NCBI GenBank assembly: GCA_030760725.1
Contig: JASWHV010000018.1
Location: 25,142,273 to 25,206,272, forward strand
Direction of reading: 5' to 3'
DNA: 64,000 nt
From: Neostapfia colusana
Lineage: Eukaryota > Streptophyta > Magnoliopsida > Poales > Poaceae
Below the pieces are notes generated by a model. The model made no database searches and had not been told where the DNA came from. It saw only the letters and a list, made by a program, of their open reading frames with translations. The position numbers and the translations under genes were made by a program. Shown one piece after another: positions 21,301 through 32,836 of this stretch. Each line of letters opens with the position of its first letter. Position 1 is the first letter of the stretch.

Positions 21301-21640
21301 TCCCTCATCACCGGCGCAAAAGCCGGTGACACCAAGGGAGCTCCTGAGGCCCCCTCCGCAGTATTCAGCGGTCTTCCTGGAGGCTCTGCCGTCTGGGATC
21401 CTCCATGGTGCATCAGCGGTTTCCTTCTCCTGAAGTTCCCTCATCATCGGCGCAAAAGCCGGTGTCGTCAAGGGTGCCCCTGGAGCCTCCTTCCCTCATC
21501 ACCTGCGCAAAAGCTGGTGTCATCAAGGGTGCTCCTGAGGCCCCCCCTCCGCAGCTTCAGCGGTCTTATCGGAGACTCTGCCGCCTGGGACTCTCCTCGT
21601 TGCTTCAGTGGTTTCTTTGAAGACTCCACCACCTGGGAAG
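21301..21640 (+). repeat. Imperfect tandem repeats with hairpin cores in the Z tail
   Basis: Three copies of a roughly 54-bp unit start at about 21301, 21436 and 21491, each beginning TCCCTCATCA/TTCCCTCATC. The core GGCGCAAAAGCC in the first two copies forms a hairpin. Spacers with GCAG..TTCAGCGGTCTT also repeat (21356 and 21549), so the array grew by local duplication. Confidence 0.75.
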
Positions 21641-22312
21641 CGACGCAACGCCAAGGAGCTTTCTGCCTACCGTCACCAAGGAAGGGCTCCGTCGGGAGGA
21701 CAAACCAGAGACCCCTTGGTGGCGCCACCCTCAGAGGCAGGGCAGTTAGGCTCCCTGAGTCCCAGGCTTGGTGCAGACGCCATCGCTGGAGGGAACCGAG
21801 AGCGATTCTCCCCCCATAGGGCAGGTTAAGAGCCATGGAAGAAGACAAGACTGCAGAGACTCGAGGGAGGCGCAGGGGCTGGAAGCCTTATAAGAGGAGT
21901 GTACCCACATGGGGGTTTCATTTCACACCTTCCCGGGTGCAATCCCAAGCGATTCGGAACTCTTCGAATACACTGCATCGGCCACCGCTTTGGCTCCTAG
22001 ACCGAGAGCCAATGACGGGTGGACCCAAGCCGCCCAACTGGAGCAGTGGGTCAAGGAGTCGGTCTCCTGAGAAGATGAGCCGGCAAGGCACCTCGGCGGT
22101 TCCCGGAGAAAGCGCCGCAACATACAGAAGTGGCAGTCTTGGGAACCGCCGCAGTAAAAGCAACCATCAAGTGAGAGCACGCTCCCACGATCCCGCGGCC
22201 GTTCATGCTCTGGCAGCGGTCAATTTAGGACTTAGAGAAAGTGCGCGGATCGGAAGAGACGGAGGTCCCACCTCGGGCTCGCTATCTCCCCCGAGATGGG
22301 CCCGGGGGCCAC

Positions 22313-23407
22313 TGTCGGTACCTGAGATATGGGGTACCCCCGCAAACAGGGGAAAATGCCTAAGGAACTCGCCCTTCTCCGCAGGGAGAGCTCCGAAGGC
22401 GCCACGCGTCCGGCGGGGCCGGACCTCCCTCTCTTCAGAGGAGAGCTCCGGGCCCGCCACGTGGCATACAGAAGCCGGACCTCCCCCTCCGCGGGAGAGA
22501 GGTCTGAAGGCGCCACGCATCCCGCGGGGCCGGACCTCCCTCTCCCCAGAGGAGGGCTCCGGGCCCGCAACGTGGCCGACAGAAGCCGAGCCTCCCCCTC
22601 CGCGGGGAGAGGTCCGGAGGCCCCACGTGCCCCACAGGCCGGACCCTCCTCTCCTATGAGAAGGGCTCCGGGCCCGCCACGTGGCAGCAGAACGGCACTG
22701 CCTGCCCCCGAGCGATAGGCAGCGGGCGTAAAGACGCCCCATACCTTGCCCGTACAAGGTATTCAAGGCCCGCGTCTTCCCAAGACGCGGAGACGCGGAG
22801 CACGCCTCTGTCAGGTGCCGTTGCGCCCAGTCACATCACAGACTGGCGCGCGGTGTCAGAACCTGCCAGCCAATAAACACCGCGACAAGACATCCCATGC
22901 CGCCTGCGCCGTCATCAACCACTACGACTAGCATGCGGCATGGGCAGGGCGGCAAGATGAAGACTCAGAAGCCTTCGACCAGAGACAACTACCGGCATAA
23001 CTGCAGATACGGTAGATAATAGACAATCTTCCCGGGACCACCTGTCGGGTCCCGGCTCCCCTTGTAAGCCGCCAGAGTCTTGGACTATAAAAGGCTCGGG
23101 TAGGCGACGATAGCAAGGGTTCGCACTTTGCAACTCATACGCTAGCCATACACTCCCAAGCTGTAACTCACCCCAAGCTCAGGACTCCGGCCCTGAGCAG
23201 CAAGCAATACAGCGAGCTCCATAGCTCGCCGTGGACGTAGGGTTTTACGCTCCGGCGGACTGAACCACGTAAAACTCACCGCGTCAAGCTCTTACTAACT
23301 TGTCCATCCGCGCAAGCTCTCCGCAAGGGACTAGCCCCACCGAAAAATGAACCTCCGCGGGCTGCCCAGTGCAGGCCCGGGGGAATTGTCGACCGAACAC
23401 TTCGACA
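22313..23407 (+). repeat. 3' LTR of element Z
   Basis: 1095 bp, intact ends TGTCGG...TTCGACA, preceded by the conserved GGGCCCGGGGGCCAC block. TATA at 23086-23093. Confidence 0.93.
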
Positions 23408-23775
23408 AAAGCGATTCGGAACTCTTCGAATACGCCGCATCGGCAACCGCTTCAGCTCCTAGACCGAGCGACCGATGACAGGTGGACCCAAGCCGCCTGA
23501 CTGAAGCGGTGGGTCAAGGAGTCAGTCTCCTAAGAAGACAAGCCGGCAAGGCACTTTGGCGGTTCCCGAAGAAAGCGCAGCAATGTGCTGAAGTGGCAGT
23601 CTTGGGAACCGCCGCAGTAAAAGAACCCATCAAGTCGGCGCACGCTCCTACGATCCTGCGGCCGTTCGTGCTCCGGCAGCGGTCAATGCGGGACTTAGAG
23701 AAAGTGCGCGGATCAGAAGAGACGGAGGTCCCACCTCGGGCTCAATATCTCCCCCAAGATGGGCCCGGAGGCCAC

Positions 23776-24860
23776 TATGGGTACCTGCGATATGGGATAC
23801 CCCCGAGAACAGGGGAAAATGCCTAAGGAACTCGCCCTTCTCCACAGGGAGAGCTCCAAAGGTGCCACGTGTCCGGCGGGGCCGGACCTCCCTCTCCTCA
23901 GAGGAGAGCTCCGGGCCTGCCACGTGGCATACAGAAGCCGGACCTCCTCCTCCGCGGGGGAGAGGTCCGAAGGTGCCATGTATCCGGCGGGGCCGTACCT
24001 CCCTCTCCTCAGGAAGGAGGTCCGGGCCCGCCACGTGGCCGACAGAAGCCGAACCTCCCCCTCCGCGGGGAGAGGTCAGAAGGCTCCACGTGTCCCGCGG
24101 GGCCGGACCTCCCCTCTCCTGTGAGGGGGGCGCCGGGCCCGCCACGTGGCCAGCAGAACGGCGCTGCCTGCCCCCGAGCGATAGGCAGTGGGCGTAAAGA
24201 CGCCCCATACCTTGCCCGTACAAGGTATTCAAGGCCCGCGTCTTCCCCAGACGCAGAGACGCGGAGCACGCCTCTGTCAGGTGCCATTGCGCCCAGTCGC
24301 ATCACAGACTGGCGCGCGGTGTCAGAGCTTGCCAGCCAATAAACGCAGCGACAAGACATCCCATGCCGCCCCCGCCGTCATCATCCACTACGACTAGCAT
24401 GTGGCATGGGCAGGGCTGCAAGTCGAAGACTCAGAAGCCTTCGCCAGAGACAACTACCGGCATAACTGCAGATACGGTAGATAACAGTCAATCTCCCCAG
24501 GACCACTTGTCGGGTCCCGGGCCCCCCTTGTAAGCCACCCGAGTCTTGGACTATAAAAGACTCGGGTAGGCGACATTAGCAAGGGTTCACACTCTAGCCA
24601 TTCACCCCCAAGCTGTAAATCACCCTCAAGCTCAGGACTCCGGTTCTGAGCAGCAAGCAATACAGCGAGTTCTATAGCTCGCCGTGGACGTAGGGTTTTA
24701 CGCTCCGGCGGCCTGAACCACGTAAAACTCACCGTGTCAAGCTCTTACTAACTCGTCCATACGCTCAAGCTCTCCGCAAGGGACTAGCCCCACCGAAAAA
24801 AGCACCTCCGCGGGCTGCCCAGTGCAGGCCCAGGGTAAGTGTCGACCGAACACTTCGACA
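23776..24860 (+). repeat. 3' LTR of element R, decayed 5' end
   Basis: 1085 bp. It begins TATGGGTACC instead of TGTCGGTACC, so the terminal dinucleotide is mutated; the 3' end TTCGACA is intact. It carries about three G-box/CGCG units. The altered end would not be a normal integrase substrate. Confidence 0.9.
24538..24566 (+). promoter_or_regulatory. TATA box within inverted repeat, R LTR (T-A variant)
   Basis: Arms CCCGAGTCTT (24538-24547) and AAGACTCGGG (24557-24566) pair perfectly, with both arms changed relative to the W form. TATAAAAG at 24552-24559. Confidence 0.7.
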
Positions 24861-26401
24861 CCAGCACACGGCAGCAGTAGGTTGCCGGCGCCATGCACGG
24901 GGCATAGTCCGCCCTGCTCACCATCCGGGGCAGGTAACTGCCGCTGCCATTTGTCGGGGCGTGGCCCCCGAGCTCCACTAGTCGTCGCTGCTGCTACGAC
25001 GGGAGCCACGAACGATGACTTCATCTTGCCACTCCCCCGGTTCTTGGCCTTCTTGCCACCTCCATAGGCAGCAGCGCCGGACCCGGGCTGTCCTCCTGAC
25101 TCAGAGGTTGGCAGAGAGTGCCAGTTCTGCCCGTCAGCTGCTCTGGCGCATTTGTCCGCCAGGCTGAAGAGCTCAGAGACGTCGCGGACCTCTCTGGTCG
25201 CGAGCTTCTCAAGCATTTTCTCGTCCTAGACACCCTGCCGGAACGCCACCACCACAGAAGCACTTTGAATATGCGGGATGGTGTTGCTTACCTGGGAGAA
25301 CCGCTGGATGAAAGAGCGCAGCGACTCCCCAGGTTGTTGCTTGATGGCGTGGAGGTCAAGCTCCGTGCCGGGATGGGTGTAGGAGCTGCCGAAGTTTGCG
25401 ACGAACTGCCGGCAGAGCTCTCCCCAGGAAGTTATGGACCCCTGGGGGAGATTCATGAGCCAAGACCGATCTGGGCTGGTCAAGGCGACGGGGAAGTAGT
25501 TGGCCATGACAGCCTCATCCCCTCCTGCGGCAAGTACGGCGGTGGAGTAGATCTGGAGGAACTCCGCCGGGTTGACGCTACCGTCGTACTTCTCGGGCAG
25601 GTGCGGCCGAAACTTGCGCGGCCACCTCGCGAAGCGAAGGTGGGGTGCAAGGACCGCACATCCTGCTCCTGCTGCCGCAGGTATTGGCGCTGCGAACGCT
25701 TGGCTCGCACTTGGCACCATGTACCCCGGCATGGGCAAGGCTGCACCATAGACCGGGGGCGCTGCTTGCGGCGCATATGGTTGTGGCATATGCTGCGCGG
25801 CGTATGCCTGAGGCAGGACTCGCGTGGTGAAGATCTTCCCTCCAGGCTGTGTCGAGGCCGATGTCATGCTGTCGCCAGCCTCATGGTTGCGACGCCTTTC
25901 TCGACGTCGCTCGAGGTACACCCGGGCATCCTGGCCCAAGTGGCACCATTCCAGCTCCCTTCTCAGCTCCGTCGACGGGAGTCTGGAGGAGCTGGAATCT
26001 GCCGTCTGCCCGTCAACCGTTGGCGTGCGCGTCAGCGACACAGTCGGTTGACTGGGGTGTCGCCCTCGCCGAAACCGAGGGTTCGCGGCAGCGACGACGA
26101 GGCGGTCCACCTCGCGGACCCACTGTTGGGTCGCTGAATGGGGCGCATCCCCAGCAGGTGGGCTGCGCAGTAGTGCTCTTGCTGCAGCTAGCGTACCCCC
26201 ACCGGGTACGCCCAGCGCTACTGAAGACCTGACGCTGGTTGGAGCCTGCATTGCCGGGGTCGGCGCTGCCAGAGCTGGTTGCTGGCTCCCAGCTTATACC
26301 GACACACTCCGTCCCGAGTGTGTTGACATGTACTCCCCCCTGGTCGCGGTTCGCCGCGGAGGCAGGGGAGGAGAGTTTGCCGCTGAAGGAAGCTTGGTCA
26401 T
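24861..26401 (-). pseudogene. gag: V gag, truncated with two nonsense codons
   Basis: Start at 26401 (MTKLPSAA frame). TAA near 26296-26294 replaces a Gln codon, and TAG near 25223-25225 sits just before DEKMLEKLATREV. Between them gag is open, with the GVPGGG N-terminal subtype, the Arg/Glu-rich segment and the full gag domain (WGELCRQFVANFGSSYTHPG). The Cys/His cluster (CPVHGAGN) is reached just before the R insertion removes the rest, including protease. Not functional. Confidence 0.9.
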
Positions 26402-26437
26402 CTTCGTCGGCTGAAACTCGTCGCGCAGGGGAAAAGC

Positions 26438-26455
26438 CCCCTACCTGGCGCGCCA
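26438..26455 (-). other. Primer binding site of V
   Basis: TGGCGCGCCAGGTAGGGG, identical to that of W, two bases inside the LTR. Confidence 0.75.
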
Positions 26456-26457
26456 AA

Positions 26458-27540
26458 TGTCGAAGTGTTCGGTCGACACTTCCCCTGGGCCTGCACTGGG
26501 AAGCCCGCGAAGGTTCTTTTTTCGGTGGGGCTAGTCCCTTGCGGAGAGGTTGAGCGTATGGATGAGTTAGTAAGAGCTTGACACGGCGAGTTTTACGTGG
26601 TTCAGGCCGCCGGAGCATAAAACCCTACGTCCACGGCAAGCTATGGAGCTCGCTGTATTGCTTGCTGCTCAGAACCGGAGTCCTGAGCTTGAGGATGAGT
26701 TACAGCTTGGGTGTGAATGGCTAGAGTGCAAACCCTTGCTATCGTCGCCTAGCCGAGTCTTTTATAGTCCAAGACTCGGGTGGCTTACAAGGGGGGGCCG
26801 GGACCCGACAGGTGGTCCCGAAGAGATTGTCTGTCATCTACCATATCTGCAGTTATGCCGGTAGTTGTCTCTGGCGAAGGCTTCTGAGTCTTCGTCTTGC
26901 AGCCCTGCCCATGCCGCATGCTAGTCGTAGTGGATGATGACGGCAGGGGCGGCATGGGATGTCTTGTCGCTGCGTTTATCGGCTGGCAGGCTCTGACACC
27001 ACGCGCCAGTCTGTGATGCGACTGGACGCAACTGCACCTGACAGAGGCGTGCTTTCGGCTCCGCGTCTTGGGAAGACGCGGGCCTTGAATACCTTGTACG
27101 GGCAAGGTATGGGGCGTCTTTATGCCCGCTCCCTATAGCTCGGGGGCAGGCAGCGCCGTTCTGCTGGCCACGTGGCGGGCCCGGAGCCCTCCTCAGAGGA
27201 GAGGGAGGTCCAGCCCCGCGGGACACGTGGAGCCTTCGGACCTCTCACCGTGGAGGGGGAGGTTTGGCTTCTGTTGGCCACGTGGCGGGCCCGGAGCTCT
27301 TCTCTGAGAAGAGGGAGGTCCGGCCCCGCCGGATACGTGGCACCTTCGGACCTCTCTCCCACGGAGGGGGAGGTCTGGCTTCTGTATGCCATGTGGCGGG
27401 CCCGGAGCTCTCCTCTGAGGATAGGGAGGTCCGGCCCCGCCGGACGCGTGGCACCTTCGGAGCTCTCCCTGCGGAGAAGGGCAAGTTCCTTAGGCATTTT
27501 CCCCTGTGCGCGGGGGTACCCCATATCGCGGGTACCGACA
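26458..27540 (-). repeat. 5' LTR of element V
   Basis: 1083 bp, intact ends. TATA (reverse) at 26759-26766 inside CCGAGTCTT/AAGACTCGG arms (T-A variant). Confidence 0.93.
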
Positions 27541-28372
27541 GAGCTCATTTAATTTACTTATTAAATTATTATGACTGCACTACTAGCGCGGGATCACCAT
27601 GCGCTTAGCTCCCTCTTCTCATTCTCACCTTTAGTCGGCATTTGCTGCCCTACCAGAGGCGGTTGCATTGGAGGTACCGGCCGATAGCCAGGGGGGCCCC
27701 AAGCCCACGGCACTTCGCGCACGGTAGCTCCCAAGCACCATATAAGTGGACAGGGACAGTATGCCAAATAAGACTAAGAGATAGAGCAGGGGGAGCCCCC
27801 AAGGAGAATTACGTTTCCCTTACTTGTGTGCAGGACCTCTCGGCCTCAGCTCCCTGCAGGAGTATGGTAGGCACATCCATCCAATGGAACGCACCTACCA
27901 GGGGGCCACTACGGGATCGCGCAAGACCGAAACCCCAAGGTAAGATCAAAGAACTAGACCTCACCGCTTCCGCGGGAGCAACGCCCGAAGGTCCCACGTG
28001 TCCAGCAGGGCCAGACCATCCACCTCCTTGAGGGAGGGGCTCCGGGCCCGCCATGTGGCCTACAGAAGCCGGACCTTCTCCCCTCCGCGGGGAGAGGTCC
28101 GAGGACTCCACATGCCCCGCAAGCCCGGACCTTCCCTCAGAGGGGAGCTCCGGGCCCGCCACGTGGCCAACAGGCCCGGATCCCCCCGTTCTCATAAGGC
28201 GGGTCCTGGAGACCTCCGGGGCCCTTAGTATACAGTGAGGACCCGGAGAAGGTGTCTGCGGAGCTTCGAGATTGGTCAAGGCCTCCGAGTACCTTGCGGA
28301 GCTAAGGACTCGGCCAGGAAAAACCAGGAAGAAGACTAGGACATGCAGACACAGAAAGAAACAGGAGTCTGT
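27541..28372 (+). other. T 3' noncoding region before the antisense gene
   Basis: No gene seen. An AT-rich start (TTTAATTTACTTATTAAAT) then GC-rich G-box-type blocks at about 27990-28200. Homologous to B 49690-50464. Confidence 0.7.
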
Positions 28373-31243
28373 TCATACAAAAGGTTCCATGAGCTGGGCT
28401 ACAGACTCAACAAAAATAAAAAAGGAAGTACAGGGCCTTGTGGCCACGGGGACAGGTGCCAAAGAGTCCCCGGACTCCCGATGAAACCTAGAGGCCACGA
28501 GGGCAGCCACGTCCTCGACCTCAGCCCTGGCAGCTTCCTCCTGATCAGCAACAGGTCCTAGACGGACTGGCCCCAGAGAAAAGGAAGGGTCTCGGCTCCG
28601 GAAGCACGCCAGTGTATGCACAGCGACCTCCTTCGCAAGGCCCCGACCTTCCATTTCAAGCTCGTCGGCGATCACCGCTTCGAGCCGACCCAGCTCGTCG
28701 CTGATGGACTCAAGTGCCAGGATCGCTTCGGACATTGGCCGCGCCGGAGCCTCTATCTGCACAGGGCTGAAACCAAGAGGAGCCAAGGCGGACCCCACCT
28801 TGGCAATAAAGCCCCACACTGCCTGGGCCTCGGCACACCGCAAGGACTGGAGCTTCTCTACCTCTTGGCGAGCTGCCTGGCGCTCTTGGGAGAACTGCTC
28901 CTCCCTCGCGGCAACAGCTGACTCACGGAGCTCCAGCTCCTCGGTCCGAGCCCTTAGCTCCCCCACTTTGGCTCTCAGCCGGCTGCTGCAGCGCGTTCCC
29001 GATCGGCGACGGCCCACTCTCGGTGAGCTACCTGCAGCCGCAACTCCTCCGCGGCGGCGGAATGCTCCTCGGCTTTGGCTTCAACGTGGGCCAGAGCCTC
29101 GCGGTAGGAGGCACGGAGCCGCCGGGTCTCTGACTCCAAGCGGCTAATGGCCTTCTTCTGAGTGCCAAGCAGAGCACTCATGGCCTCAAGCCTTGACTGC
29201 CTCGAGTCAAGGTCCGCCTTAGCCTCCTGGGCCCGCTGCTGCCAGCTGAGAAGGCGTTCCCTCTCGCCGGCCAGCGCCCCCCGCTCCTGCTCAAAGGCGG
29301 ATTGGAGCTGCCGGGCGCTGGTCTGGACATGCCCCAGGGCATCCCACACAGGCGCTGGGACAGAGGGGATAGGAGTCACGTCCCTGACCCCCCCTGTCGA
29401 GTCTAAGACCGGCGGAGGCGCCAGTACCTCAGCAACCAGAGTGGGGCGCTGTCCTAAGGAGGCCAGGGGGCCAGCAGGCGTGCCTACAGCGGCCCCCCCA
29501 GTCTCAGGACCGGAATTCTGTGCTGGTGAAGGAGGGCAGATAGGAGCGGATGCGGCCACCACAGAGGGTGAACTCGCCGGCACAGAGGAAGCCCCCGCCG
29601 ATTTGGGGACCGTGGGAGCCGCCACGGTTCCCAGACGCGGAGGCGCGGAGCCTCCGTCGGTTGAAGACGGCCGGCTAAGAGGCCTGCCCCCGGCAGCTGG
29701 TTGGTCCCTGCAAGAATAGAAAGCTCTCAGGCTAAGAGAGGAGACGAGAGCACTGCTCCCTACAAGCCAGAAGGAGCAACACTTACTGGGTGGCATGAGC
29801 ACTCCAACGGGCTTGCAGCACCGGCCGCTGGGCTGTAACTGAACCGCCGGGACCAGCGGTTGGAACGGTCGCGGGGCATGACGCCTGGAACCCCGGCACA
29901 CTCGCCGGCGTCACCCCACCAGCATCTGTCCTAGAAATCCCTCTGCTTGAGGAAGGATGACGAGGTGCTTGGGCAACTCCGGACTGCCGCTGTCCAGGGA
30001 GAGACCCGCTGGGGAGGGACACCCGGGGCTTCTTCGGGTCGCCACCTGATGGACCAGCACCCCTGGGAGATGGGAGCAAGGTTGCTCCAGCACCCTGACT
30101 CAGCGCAGGCGGCGCCCTCGGAGGAGACCGGGCACGTTTCTTCTCTGGATGCCCGGGGGCCGGCTCCTTCCCCTTCCCTTTGTCGGCAGTTTGGGTCCCG
30201 TCGGCTCCTGCGAAGGGTTTGACAGCAGCAGACGCCTCGTACCCTGATCCGGAGTGCTTGGTTCCTGGGCGCTCGGTTCCTGGAATTGTAATTCCCCGGA
30301 AAGCATCCCCGACCTGCCGGACGGCGATCCCGATGTCGTCAAGATTCGGCATCTTCCGCAGGAGCTCTGACCTCCTCTGTGGCTCCAAGAAGAGGGGAGT
30401 GGCAGAAGGCGGAAGGGCGGGGTCGCCACTGGGAATGTAGTCGCCACTCACCTTGCCCACCATCTCGTTCAGCTCCTCGTCGGAAGGGTCAGAGCGGGGG
30501 CCCCTCTCCAGCCTGGTACAGTCCTGCTCGCCAGTATAGTACCACGCCGGGCGACTGCGCTGCTGCAAGGGTGCAATACGATGCGACATGAAGTCCATCA
30601 GCACCATCAGAGACGTCAGCCCCTCGTTGGCCAAAAACCGGATCCGCTCCAGGACCGGGGTGTATTCCTGCTCCAGTTCAGGGATCTCCTCCCAGAAGCG
30701 ACGATCGGTGGTAGGGCTGGCGGTCGGGAGTTGTAGGCGATCGTGCTCGTCGGTCTGCACTACCACCTAGCTCTCCCTCCAGTTTTCCCACCTTGATGCG
30801 CTGAAGGGCAGAAGGTACCCAGAGACCTTTGGGTCCTTGCAGTGATGCTGGAAGTAGTATGCCCCCGTCTGAGTCTTCGAGCCGCGCCCAGTCATCCGCA
30901 ACACAAAGAAGTAGCGGAAGAGTGTCACAGAAGCATGCACCCCCACAAACATCTCGCAGAAGTGGACAAAGACAGCAGCCATCGCGGAGGAGTTGGGAGA
31001 AAGATGGTGGAGCTGGAGCCCATATGTCTCCAGCAGTGTGGCAAAGAAAGAAGAAATCGGCAGAACGAACCCCGCCAGAGCATAAGCAGTGAAGAAGACC
31101 ATCTGCCCCTTTCCCAGGGTCAGGGGGAGAGATCCCCGGCGAAGCCGGTGTTTCTGTTCTTCTGTGCGCCAGCCCAGCAGCCTGCGCACTGGCCCAAGCT
31201 CGGAGGAACGAACGAGGCGTGTCGGGAGCAAGTTGGAAGCCAT
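28373..31243 (-). pseudogene. T long antisense ORF (PF04195-like, spliced), nonsense and frameshift
   Basis: Start MASNLLPTRLV at 31243. Residues 1-~250 resemble the grass 'putative gypsy type transposon' domain (ALAGFVLPISSFFATLLETY; FVHFCEMFVGVH; YYFQHHCKDPKV). A basic stretch (KKRARSPPRAPP) could be a nuclear signal. After a 79-base intron (29786-29708) comes a Pro/Ala-rich linker, then a long coiled coil (about 29350-28990) and a conserved tail (VEDVAALVASRFHRESGD). Breaks: TAG at 30769-30767 where B has TGG, and a frameshift near 28975-29017. It runs opposite to gag-pol, as antisense ORFs do in Tat elements such as Grande. Function unknown. Confidence 0.8.
29708..29786 (-). other. Putative 79-nt intron in the T antisense ORF
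   Basis: Donor CA|GTAAGTGTT at 29786 and acceptor TTCTTGCAG ending at 29708. Splicing removes the in-frame TAA at 29785-29783 and joins two open frames (…HATQ to DQPAAGG…). B has the same sites and the same length (51558-51480). Confidence 0.7.
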
Positions 31244-31739
31244 GGCGAAAGAGAGCACAAGGACAGGAAAGCCGAGGCGCAAGAGTTCAAGGGAAGAACG
31301 AGCGCTAGGAAATGCGAAGGGAAGCCGCGATGCGCGTAAGATCCCCTTTTAAAACTTTCCAGGAACGATTCGAGGTGATTTGAAAATCTTCGAGTACATC
31401 GCATTGGCGACCGCGTTGGCTCCGAGACCGGGCGCCGATGACAGGTGGACCCAAGCCGCCCAACTGAAGCGGCGGGTCGAGGAGTCAGTCGCCCCAGAAG
31501 ACAAGCCGGCGAGGCGCTTCGGCGGTTCCGGAAGAAAGTGCTGCGGCATACAAGGAATGGCAGCCTTGGGAACCGCCGCAGTAAAAGCAACCATCAAGTG
31601 GGCGCATGCTCCCACGATCCCGCGGCTGTTCGTGCTCCGGCAGCGGTCAATGCGGGACTTAGAGAAAGTGCGTTGATCAGATGAGACGGAGGTCCCACCT
31701 CGGGCTCGCTATCTCGCCCGAGATGGGCCCGGGGGGCAA
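31244..31739 (+). other. T terminal noncoding region
   Basis: Contains the putative antisense leader (downstream of 31243 on the plus strand) and sequence homologous to the last 400 bp before other 3' LTRs. It ends GGGCCCGGGGGGCAA. Confidence 0.65.
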
Positions 31740-32836
31740 TGTCGGTACCCGCAATATGGGGAACCCCCGCGCACAGGGGAAAATACCTAAGGAACTCGCC
31801 CTTCTCCGGAGGGAGAGATCCGAAGGTGCCACGGGTCCGGCGGGGCCGGACCTCCCTCTCCTCAGAGAAAAGCTTCGGGCCTGCCACGTGGCATACAGAA
31901 GCCGGACCTCCCCTCCAGAGGAGAAGGTCCGAAGGCGCCACGTATCCAGCGGGGCCGGACCTCCCTCTCCTCAGAGAGGAGCTCCGGGCTCGCAACGTGG
32001 CCGACAGAAGCCGGACCTCCCCCTCTGCGGGGAGAGGTCCGAAGGCTCCACGTGTCCTGCGGGGTCGGACCCCCCTCTCCTCTGAGGAGGGCTCCGGGCC
32101 CGCCACGTGTCCAGCAGAACGGTGCTGCCTGCCACCGAGCGATAGGCAGCAGGCGTAAAGACGCCACATACCTTGCCCGTACAAGGTATTCAAGGCCCGC
32201 GTCTTCCCAAGACGCGGAGACGCGGAGCACGCCTCTGTCAGGTGCCGTTGCGCCCAATCGCATCACAGACTGATGCGCAGTGTTAGAGCCTGCCAGCCAA
32301 TAAACGCAGCGACAAGACATCTCATGCCGCCCCTGCCGTCATCATCCACTACGACTAGCATGCGGCATGGGCAGGGCTGCAAGACGAAGACTCAGAAGCC
32401 TTCGCCAGAGACAACTACCGGCATAACTGCAGATACGGTAGATAACAGTCAATCTCCCCGGGACCACCTGTCAGGTCCCGGGCCCCCCTTGTAAGCCACC
32501 CGAGTCTTGGACTATAAAAGACTCGGGTAGGCGAGGATAGCAAGGGTTCGCACTCCCGCAACTCATACGCTAGCCATTCACACCCAAGCTGTAACTCATC
32601 CTCAAGCTCGGGACTCCGGTTCTGAGCAGCAAGCAATACAGCGAGCTCCATAGCTCGCCGTGGACGTAGGGTTTTACGCTCCGGCGGCCTGAACCACGTA
32701 AAACTCGCCGTGTCAAGCTCTTACTAACTCGTCTATAAGCTCAAGCTCTCCGCAAGGGTCTAGCCCCACCGAAAAAAGAACCTCCGCGGGCTGCCCAGTG
32801 CAGGCCCGGGGGAAGTGTCGACCGAACACTTCGACA
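31740..32836 (+). repeat. 3' LTR of element T
   Basis: 1097 bp, TGTCGGTACC...TTCGACA. Perfect arms CCCGAGTCTT/AAGACTCGGG at 32499-32527 around TATAAAAG (32513-32520). Confidence 0.93.

Larger units (their letters stand above)
21070..21836 (-). pseudogene. Remnant of a short-type antisense ORF in Z
   Basis: A minus-strand start at 21836 (MALNLP) aligns by position and sequence with the antisense ORF of S at 60178 (MASNPPP). At the other end, sequence at 21150-21175 matches the tail of the T antisense ORF (reverse of CATGAGCTGG). Between them the ORF is replaced by short repeats (21301-21640) and broken. It makes no recognisable protein. The identification rests on synteny and patchy similarity. 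Confidence 0.5.
21070..23407 (+). mobile_element. Element Z, 3' terminal part
   Basis: Continuation of Z after the W insertion: 3' region 21070-22312, then the 3' LTR 22313-23407. The right flank AAAGC is the 3' region of element R. Z's 5' end lies left of the window. Confidence 0.88.
23408..24860 (+). mobile_element. Element R, 3' end
   Basis: 368 bp of 3' noncoding sequence (23408-23775, homologous to the last ~370 bp before other 3' LTRs) plus the 3' LTR. Z is read as inserted in this region (flank AAAGC). The right flank CCAGC lies in V gag. Confidence 0.8.
24861..27540 (-). mobile_element. Element V, 5' LTR and truncated gag
   Basis: Minus strand: LTR 27540-26458, PBS, gag 26401 down to 24861 where the R LTR cuts it. 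The right flank at 27541 is the T 3' region (GAGCTCATTTAAT). The rest lies left of the window. Confidence 0.85.
27541..32836 (+). mobile_element. Element T, 3' half with antisense gene
   Basis: 3' noncoding 27541-28372, antisense ORF 31243-28373, terminal noncoding 31244-31739, 3' LTR 31740-32836. V is read as inserted at 27540/27541; the homologous uninterrupted sequence is in B near 49700. The right flank ACGCC lies in U protease. gag-pol, if any, lies left of the window. Confidence 0.85.

Noticed and set aside
29708..29786. A TAA ending the T antisense ORF as the true C-terminus
   Set aside because: The stop overlaps a canonical donor shared with B, and an open frame resumes after a matching acceptor, so an intron explains it better.
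28373..31243. Host gene encoding a coiled-coil protein
   Set aside because: It recurs at the same place in B and in reduced form in S and Z, always antisense between pol and the 3' LTR, so it belongs to the elements.
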